The position numbers were made by a program, and so were the translations under genes. DNA of 64,000 bases from assembly GCA_944387555.1 (NCBI GenBank), contig CALXFH010000001.1:18849-82848 (forward strand), read 5' to 3'. Shown piece by piece: positions 57,812 to 64,000 of this stretch (positions are counted from its first letter, which is position 1; each line of letters begins with the position of its first letter). This DNA is from an uncultured Clostridia bacterium. GTDB lineage: Bacteria > Bacillota > Clostridia > TANB77 > CAG-508. The notes below the pieces were generated by a model. That model was not told the DNA's origin, did not search any database, and saw nothing but the letters and a program-made list of their open reading frames with translations.

Positions 57812-60602
57812 GGCTAGTCCACTGACATAATCCTATTCCTCCTGTATTAACATTTTTTCCTCCTTCTATTGCGGTTGGACTAAATCCTGACTCACCTTCT
57901 ATGTTACCCATAACTCCTGCTGCTGCTTCTTTGCTATATCCTGCATCTATTAAAGCCCACCATACCTTTTCTTGAATTGTACCGCCATATATTCCACTTA
58001 CATCTGAGAAAGAGCCATTTAAAAATTCATTAAAATCGAACTCTGTTACACCATAATCATTTCCTGTTAATAAATATAATAAATATCTCATTAATCTTTC
58101 ATGATTTTGTGTTCTTTCATTTTCTCTTAACAATTTAAATAGCATTTCTCTTCCTTCTACTAAGTTCTTTAATGGACATTCGTATACATGGCTTGGTAGT
58201 TTATAACAAACTTTTCTACCTATCATTATTATATCTAACTCATCATCTTGTTCATAATTATCTGTATTATCTTTTAGTTCACCATTTTGAGCAAAATATG
58301 TATTCGCTATATTTGCTATCTCTCTTATATTATTTTTAGCTGTATCTGTGCTTTGTACATCTTTTGCTGAAATTACTATTAAATAGTTTGAATTTTCTGT
58401 AGATATAATTGCTGCATCTTGAACAATACCACTTTGTTCTCCTGTTTTGTTCGCTGTTTCTCCTTCTACAATTGTTGATGGTATCATATCTGTAATTATT
58501 TGCATTTTTAATAAATTCATCATTTTATCTGAATATTCTTTACTAATGCATGTACCATTAAATATTCTTTGCAATATAGTTGAAACATTTCCCACTGTTG
58601 TATATGTTTGTTCGTTTCCTTCATATTCATTTTGCGACAATTCTCCCTCTAGTTTAGTACTACTATATCCATTACTTCTAAGATATTGATTAACTACATC
58701 TACTCCTTGTTGTATGTCTCCATTTCCTATTGATTTTAGTACGCTATTTGCTGCCGAATTATCATCTGCTGTTATCATTCTTTCTAAGTCTGCTGATATA
58801 TCTTCTTCATTTATTCTTCCTAAACTAATCTCATTATATGCTGTCGCCATAATAAATATTTTTATAAGACCATTTGATTCAACTCTTTCATTATTTATAC
58901 TAATAGCTTCTGATGTCTTATCCAAATTTACAATTCTTACAGAATATGTTCCTTCGGTTGTTCTATCTATATAATTTTGTATTTGTTCTTTTAAGTCTGC
59001 TTTTGTTTGTGGATTTAATGCTTGTGCTATTTCATCATTTAGCCTAAATGCATAATAAAAATCACCTTCTGCAGTATATTTTATTGGATCAACTGCTGAA
59101 ATTGCACCATTCCAACCACAATCATAATATACTCTTTGTCCATCTTCTTCTCCTACATATATATTAACATGATAAGGATCTGTTCCATGAGCCCAGAAAC
59201 AAATATCTCCCGGCTGTATATCATTTATGTTTTGTATTCTTTCCCAACCTTTACTATCTCCATAAGCTCCAAAACTACTATCATCTGTTGACTTTTGATA
59301 TCCTGCTAAGTCTTTATATCCTGCTTCATATAAAACCCAACTTACATAGCTACTACAATCTATTGTTTTATGCCCACTTTCTGAAATAGGTATTGTATTT
59401 TGTGTATAATCTTGTAAATATGTAAATCCATTTTCTCTTACATAATCATGACATTGTTTAGCTATTTCTATTAAACCTTGTCCATTAATTAAACTACTGT
59501 CTCTTAAAATTAAATTCGTAAAGTTACTTGATTTTTCTATAACCTTAGAAGTTCCTCTTATCCATCTTTGGTAATCTCTATGTACTTCTTTAGTATTTGT
59601 TCTATTATCTCTTGTAGTTGTTATGTAAGTATTTTCGTCTTGTTGAACTGTACTGCTAGTTGGCAATTCGGTCACAATAGGTTCATCATCTTCGCTACTA
59701 GTATCATATTTTAAATCTGTTACTTCATTTAATATCCATGTTTGAGCTCTTGACAAAAATATATCAGTTGAATATGTTTCTTCTACTGAAACTTGTGGCT
59801 CATCTTCACCGTCACCTTCAGATATTATATGCGTCCTAAAGTTATCATTATCATTTATAGTTGTTTGTCTAACAGTCTCATGATATCTTTCTGTGTTTGT
59901 TGTAGTTGTTGTTGTTTTTGACTCTGCTATAGTTATTACTATTCTTGACTCTTTTACCAAATTAACTACCGCTACCGCAAATTGCGGATTTTGTGAAACC
60001 AATGCTAATGATATAGGAAATTCAAATGGCATTGCAAATTTTTCAACCATACTTTTATAATTTATTTTTTCTACGTTACCATCATTTTTCATCACATGAA
60101 CTGTCCAGTCATTTGTATCCACTGTAAAGTAATCATTAATGTCGCTATCTCCATTGTTTACTTTATTATAAAATTCATTATATTCTATATATTTTAATTG
60201 CGTAGTAGAACCATCTATTTTAGCTCTTTCAAAATAGACCGCTCCTTGCAATCCATCTCCACCAAGATATGGATAATTAGTTACTATCTCTGCTTCTAAA
60301 AACCTATCTATATATTCTGCATTTTCTCCAAACCCAAGACTATTTGAATTCACCCCTAAATTATCCAGTTTCTTTTTTGCTTCTTCTAAATAATCCGGAT
60401 CTATTTGTAAATTATTTCCTACTATCTGAATTTTTTCTGTTATATCACTAAAAATTTCAGATGCCTTATCTAGCACTCCTTCTATTACTCCCCAAAATAA
60501 TGATACTAAGATTAAAGCGATTAAGGTAACAATAATTACTGGTTTTATTAAATTTTTCATACTTCTTATAATTGTTTTCTTTATTTGGTCCGAATTTAAC
60601 AT
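57774..60602 (-). CDS. Multidomain cell-wall hydrolase of the secretion operon, part before the CGG frameshift
   Basis: Residues 1-930. Order: N-terminal membrane segment (LIKPVIIVTLIALILVSLFW), a long linker, an NlpC/P60-like domain (TIDCSSYVSWVLYEAGY with the cysteine, YHVNIYVGEEDGQRVYYDCG with the histidine), a class A beta-lactamase-like domain (SNGLIKIFIMATAYNEI, MITADDNSAANSVLKSIG, NKTGEQSGIVQDAAII), and the start of a lysozyme domain (VWWALIDAGYSKEAAAGVM, NIEGESGFSP with the catalytic glutamate, GIGLCQWT). In the beta-lactamase-like domain glycine replaces the nucleophile serine and DDN replaces SDN, so it is probably a pseudoenzyme that binds peptidoglycan. Codon 931 is CGG; frame 0 ends 13 codons later. 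VirB1-type role in opening the wall for the channel. Confidence 0.85.
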   Translation of the reverse strand: MLNSDQIKKTIIRSMKNLIKPVIIVTLIALILVSLFWGVIEGVLDKASEIFSDITEKIQIVGNNLQIDPDYLEEAKKKLDNLGVNSNSLGFGENAEYIDRFLEAEIVTNYPYLGGDGLQGAVYFERAKIDGSTTQLKYIEYNEFYNKVNNGDSDINDYFTVDTNDWTVHVMKNDGNVEKINYKSMVEKFAMPFEFPISLALVSQNPQFAVAVVNLVKESRIVITIAESKTTTTTTNTERYHETVRQTTINDNDNFRTHIISEGDGEDEPQVSVEETYSTDIFLSRAQTWILNEVTDLKYDTSSEDDEPIVTELPTSSTVQQDENTYITTTRDNRTNTKEVHRDYQRWIRGTSKVIEKSSNFTNLILRDSSLINGQGLIEIAKQCHDYVRENGFTYLQDYTQNTIPISESGHKTIDCSSYVSWVLYEAGYKDLAGYQKSTDDSSFGAYGDSKGWERIQNINDIQPGDICFWAHGTDPYHVNIYVGEEDGQRVYYDCGWNGAISAVDPIKYTAEGDFYYAFRLNDEIAQALNPQTKADLKEQIQNYIDRTTEGTYSVRIVNLDKTSEAISINNERVESNGLIKIFIMATAYNEISLGRINEEDISADLERMITADDNSAANSVLKSIGNGDIQQGVDVVNQYLRSNGYSSTKLEGELSQNEYEGNEQTYTTVGNVSTILQRIFNGTCISKEYSDKMMNLLKMQIITDMIPSTIVEGETANKTGEQSGIVQDAAIISTENSNYLIVISAKDVQSTDTAKNNIREIANIANTYFAQNGELKDNTDNYEQDDELDIIMIGRKVCYKLPSHVYECPLKNLVEGREMLFKLLRENERTQNHERLMRYLLYLLTGNDYGVTEFDFNEFLNGSFSDVSGIYGGTIQEKVWWALIDAGYSKEAAAGVMGNIEGESGFSPTAIEGGKNVNTGGIGLCQWTSRKKYSIKGVCGI

Positions 60603-60612
60603 TTTCTCCTCC

Positions 60613-61539
60613 TTAAACGCTTATTTCTAAATTTAGTATCTCTTCTTCTCCATCTTTTCTTATATCAGTAAAATTAATTGATTTATCATCTCTTTCAGTG
60701 TTATATAATTTATTAAATTTAATTCTAAATGTTCTGCTTTCTCCTGGATTTAATGTTAAATATTCATTTGGTACCTCATTTCCAAACCATGTATATTTAA
60801 CATTATTATTATCCTCAATATATATAGTTTCTGTATTATCTTTACTATCTATAGTAATTTGCTTATCTGAATTATTAGTGAAAACAAATTCATATTCTTC
60901 ATAATCATAATAAATATATTTATTGATTATAGAAACATCTAGTCCTTCTACGCGACCTTTTTTATCCATTTGAGATTTATCAATAAATTCATTAATATTT
61001 AACTTTTTCTCTTCATTTTCTTCTATTACTGTAAAATAATCTTCAATAAATTCATTATCAATTGTACCTGTAGCCATAATATCTCTTATATATTTTATTC
61101 GATACGTCACCTTTCCTTTATATGCACTCCATGTTTCAAGTTCATAAGATTTTTTTTCACTAAAAACATCTTTAAAGTAATTATTATAAAACATATCTAT
61201 AGTAGAAAACATTTCATTTTTACAATCTTCACTTAATAAACTGTAAGCACCTTCAACATTGTTTTCATTCCCATAATTTACAAACTGTTCTATTATATCC
61301 GTATCATTTTTTAATTTATTATCGGATATTTTCGAATCTGTCATAACTGGGTTAGTAGTTGATGGAGTATACTGAACATTTGATGCAGCATTTTCTCCAT
61401 TATTTGCCACTTCTAAATTATTTTTCCTTATATTATAATTTATTATTTGAATAATTGCATATACAAGTATGCATATTCCTAATGCAAACCATATTTTATT
61501 TTTATTATTATAATAAAATAACCTTATTTTTCTAAGCAT
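60613..61539 (-). CDS. Single-pass NTF2-like protein, possible VirB8/TcpC-like channel component
   Basis: A 308-residue protein with a membrane segment near the N-terminus (IWFALGICILVYAIIQIINY) and a large extracellular part. The first domain has the NTF2-like helix pattern FVNYGNENNVEGAYSLLSED, CKNEMFSTIDMFYNNYF, closely matching the protein at 55686. The second is a beta-sandwich ending LNPGESRTFRIKFNKLYN, like a DUF4352-type immunoglobulin-like domain. Start has GGAGGAAA. It lies between the VirB6-like and hydrolase genes with gaps of 10-14 bases. Confidence 0.6.
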   Translation of the reverse strand: MLRKIRLFYYNNKNKIWFALGICILVYAIIQIINYNIRKNNLEVANNGENAASNVQYTPSTTNPVMTDSKISDNKLKNDTDIIEQFVNYGNENNVEGAYSLLSEDCKNEMFSTIDMFYNNYFKDVFSEKKSYELETWSAYKGKVTYRIKYIRDIMATGTIDNEFIEDYFTVIEENEEKKLNINEFIDKSQMDKKGRVEGLDVSIINKYIYYDYEEYEFVFTNNSDKQITIDSKDNTETIYIEDNNNVKYTWFGNEVPNEYLTLNPGESRTFRIKFNKLYNTERDDKSINFTDIRKDGEEEILNLEISV

Positions 61540-61553
61540 ATTTCCTCCATCAA

Positions 61554-64000
61554 TTACATTTCATTCATTTTTCTAATATTTTCATTGAATGTTCTTATTT
61601 TTTTATCTTCTACATTTCTTTCTCTCATTCTGTCTCCAAATGCTTTTAAGTCATCTTCTGTTTTAATCATCGAAGAAGCTCTAGCATATAACAATCTTTC
61701 TGCTGATGGTTTTTCTGCACCATCATCATCTAAGCCTTCCAATTTTTGTGCTGCTATAATTGCTTTATCATCTGTAATACCTTGCTTTCTATATTCCTTA
61801 GCCTTCTTCATTGCTTCTTCATATCCATCCATTCCAAATTTATCTCTATATAAATTTATCGTACTTTCAGATTTCTCCCATTCTTTATCTGCTTTTTCAT
61901 TGTTTATTTCTTTTATTTCATCTCTTGTATATCTCCTTCTCATATAGTCACTTCTCATATCATTGAAAGTATCTTTTCCAGCACTTCCAATATTTCCTGC
62001 AATATTTGATACTCCATTTCCAGCACTTGCTCCAACACTTGCTGCTGCTGCACCATATGATACAATATTTGACCAATCTCCTGATGCAACTCCTGCTGCT
62101 ACACCTGCAACGCCTACCGCTGCTCCTAGCGCTGTTTTTGTTGCTAATCTTGGTATTTTTCTTCCAACTGCTGTTATAGCCTTTCCTGTATATTTTAAAC
62201 CTGTTGCCGCTATTGGATGTGCCTTTAATGTTCTTTTTCCTCTATTTCTTATTCTAGCAACAATATTTGGATTGTCTTGAGACTGAGTTTGAGCATTCGT
62301 ACTCCTTGGTACCATTCTAATTTGCTCTGAATTCTGTTCCCTTGTTCCAGAATTTTCTGGTCTTTGTATTTGCTCTGAATTCTGTTCCCTTGTTTCAGTA
62401 TTTTCTGGTCTTTGTATTTGTAGTGGTTCATTATTTGGTGCAATAATACCACTACTTGTTCTTATATATCCTGCTGGTAAATCTTCTGATTCATTGCCAT
62501 CTCCATTCACTTGTGTAGGTGATAATCTCAAATTAGTCTGTTGATTATTAGTTAAGCTACTATCACTATTATTATTTCCACCAAAAGCTGCATCTATTAA
62601 TTCATCTGTTGATTGTGCATCATTATCAGGTTTTCTTTCTGTTAATCTAGTTTTTCCTTTTTCTTCTCCATCTCCCAAAGCTGAAGCCTTTCCTCCATTT
62701 CCTCTTTTTGAAACTTGACCTATTTTTCCAATATTTCTTATAGCACTCATTGCTAGGCTTCCGCCAACAACTCCTCCGACAATACTTCCTGCTTCTGGAG
62801 CTTTTTGATCAAATCCAAAGAATCTACGTAATAATTTCTCAGCTGGCATTAAAAATCCTATTGCAACTATTGCATAAATCATGTTATCTTTTGCTAAATC
62901 CATAGCTGAACCAACTAATAAAGTATATAATAATAAATGGAATGGTTGTATTAATAAATTATATACATATTCTTTTAGCCACATATTAAATGCTTGAGCT
63001 TGTCCATCTGATATTTTGTCTATTGGATATGTCAATGCTACTAGTGGTGCTATAACAGTTAAGAAAGCCATATAAACAACCCTTTTTAAATATATAATTA
63101 TGAACATGACTGTATATATAACTAAAACTAGATAAATTATTGTATAACCAATATAAGTCCAAGTAAACTGTGAATTACCATTTGCATCTCTTGTAGACAG
63201 TTGCTGTTCAAGTCTAGCATATCCCATTAAATCAACATAAAAATAATACTTTCCATCATCTGCTCTATATTGAGTATAATCATCTCCCGATGCTTCTCCG
63301 TATGCTTTCATTTGTTCTTCTGTAAGCTCATACCTAATCATGCTATTATTAACATTTAATATATTAGTTATATATCCCGTAATTGTCAATGCAAAAGCCA
63401 TTATATAATGCATAAATACTACTAGTATGACAGCTACAATCCAGTCTTTGATATGTTCTTTATATTTAGCTTTTTCTCCAGCCGTTGAACTAATTACTAT
63501 TCTAATACCAATATATAGTAAAACAACCATTAAACCAACTAAAACTAAATTTCTTAATGCAACATACCACTTAGATACTTGTTCTCCTATTACCGCCGTT
63601 GATTCATTGCTTGGATTGATAAAATCAACATCTAATACAGGTATTAATCCTGAAAAAATTTCTTGTGGTGAAATTCTGTACAACGGTAAATCAAAAGCAT
63701 CTGGTAATGCATCATCTGCTATAGTACCTCCAGCAACTACTCCTGCACCTGCTCCAAGTGCTAACCCTCCTATTCCTAATCCTATAGGATTTGAAAAAAT
63801 AAGAAGTCCGTAGTCCAACTGCAGCTGCACCTCCAGCAAGACCTCCAAGAACACCTCCAACAGTTGTCCAAGTTCCTTCATTCGCTGTATCTATGTGTAC
63901 AGTTGCTGGTATTCCTAATAATTGTAACTGTAAAATATATATTATACCTTCTCCTAATGTTGTAATAAGACTAAATAGGGGTTCAAATAAAACTCCTCCT
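61554..64000 (-). CDS. VirB6/TrbL-like polytopic membrane protein, partial and with CGG frameshift
   Basis: The gene enters from the right edge. The open frame at the edge reads VLFEPLFSLITTLGEGIIYI, continues to GGVLGGLAGGAAAVGL, and reaches a CGG codon at 63810-63808. Skipping its C continues as GLLIFSNPIGLGIGGLALG and then about 750 residues. These hold at least seven membrane segments (LRNLVLVGLMVVLLYIGIRI, WIVAVILVVFMHYIMAFALT, TIIYLVLVIYTVMFIIIYL, VVYMAFLTVIAPLVALTYPI, LLIQPFHLLLYTLLVGSAMD), and a long hydrophilic C-terminal part with alanine/glycine-rich segments and a 16-residue tandem repeat. This matches the VirB6/TrbL class of type IV secretion channels. The ATG in the shifted frame at 63881 is not the true start. 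Confidence 0.75.
62321..62416. repeat. 48-bp tandem repeat (two copies) inside the VirB6-like gene
   Basis: Two adjacent 48-base units (62321-62368 and 62369-62416) differing at two positions, encoding two copies of a 16-residue unit around QIQRPENTETREQNSE in the hydrophilic tail. Confidence 0.85.

Noticed and set aside
62321..62416. CRISPR-like direct repeats
   Set aside because: Only two adjacent 48-bp units without spacers, inside a protein-coding repeat. No CRISPR array or cas gene was seen in the window.
63811..63881. ATG at 63881 as the true start of the VirB6-like gene
   Set aside because: It is in the frame antisense to homology there; the adjoining frame continues the glycine/alanine-rich sequence to the window edge and joins at the CGG.

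Overview
This is a very A+T-rich, densely coded chromosomal segment of an endospore-forming, low-GC Bacillota, most likely an uncultivated gut Clostridia. The spore genes support this: CotF-like coat proteins, an alpha/beta SASP, sleB-ypeB, spoIIR, spmAB, a GerMN protein and an AbrB-type regulator. Housekeeping genes (pcrA, prfA, murF-ddl, recR-ybaB-dnaX, ffs, tadA, murA, walJ-rlmH, rsmI) are clostridial. Where a sigma-A promoter is visible it is strikingly uniform: TTGACA-like, 17 bp, TATAAT or TAAAAT.

Layout. 1-11 kb: spore coat genes, pcrA, a phosphatase, an intact rhuM gene beside a decayed copy, a ZIP transporter, prfA and a YhaO/YhaN (SbcDC-like) pair. 11-28 kb: three repeated cassettes, each a prepilin-like surface protein on the minus strand facing its own small HTH regulator on the plus strand. 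Between them lie a VirD4 coupling-protein operon, dnaJ-like, murF-ddl, an AbiE toxin-antitoxin pair, a SASP gene and a VanW protein. 28-44 kb: germination genes, the recR-ybaB-dnaX cluster with the SRP RNA, tRNA-Arg(CCU)-tadA, sugar-nucleotide enzymes, spoIIR, murA, walJ and rlmH. 44-55 kb: an Rpn-type nuclease, spmAB, abrB, rsmI, a very large CoA-dehydratase-activase-like protein and a patatin remnant. 55.7-64 kb: a type IV secretion or conjugation operon that runs off the right edge (VirB6/TrbL-like, two single-pass NTF2-like proteins, and a giant multidomain cell-wall hydrolase).

Most notable observation. Four genes are interrupted by a +1 frameshift: virD4, the VirB6/TrbL-like gene, the multidomain hydrolase and the Rpn nuclease. 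In all four the frame-0 codon at the break is CGG, and skipping its C restores the full conserved protein with GGN (glycine) as the next codon. I checked every CCG/CGG I could find by eye in the annotated genes on both strands and found no other in-frame CGG in the window. This looks like a host in which CGG is not read as arginine and acts as a +1 frameshift (or CGGN quadruplet) site, used mainly in secretion/mobile-type genes. A systematic sequencing artefact has to be excluded.

Other notable structures: a four-copy hairpin with a conserved G-rich loop placed immediately after stop codons in a fixed orientation; operator-like repeats built into the prepilin-cassette promoters; and a palindrome wrapped around the abiE promoter.
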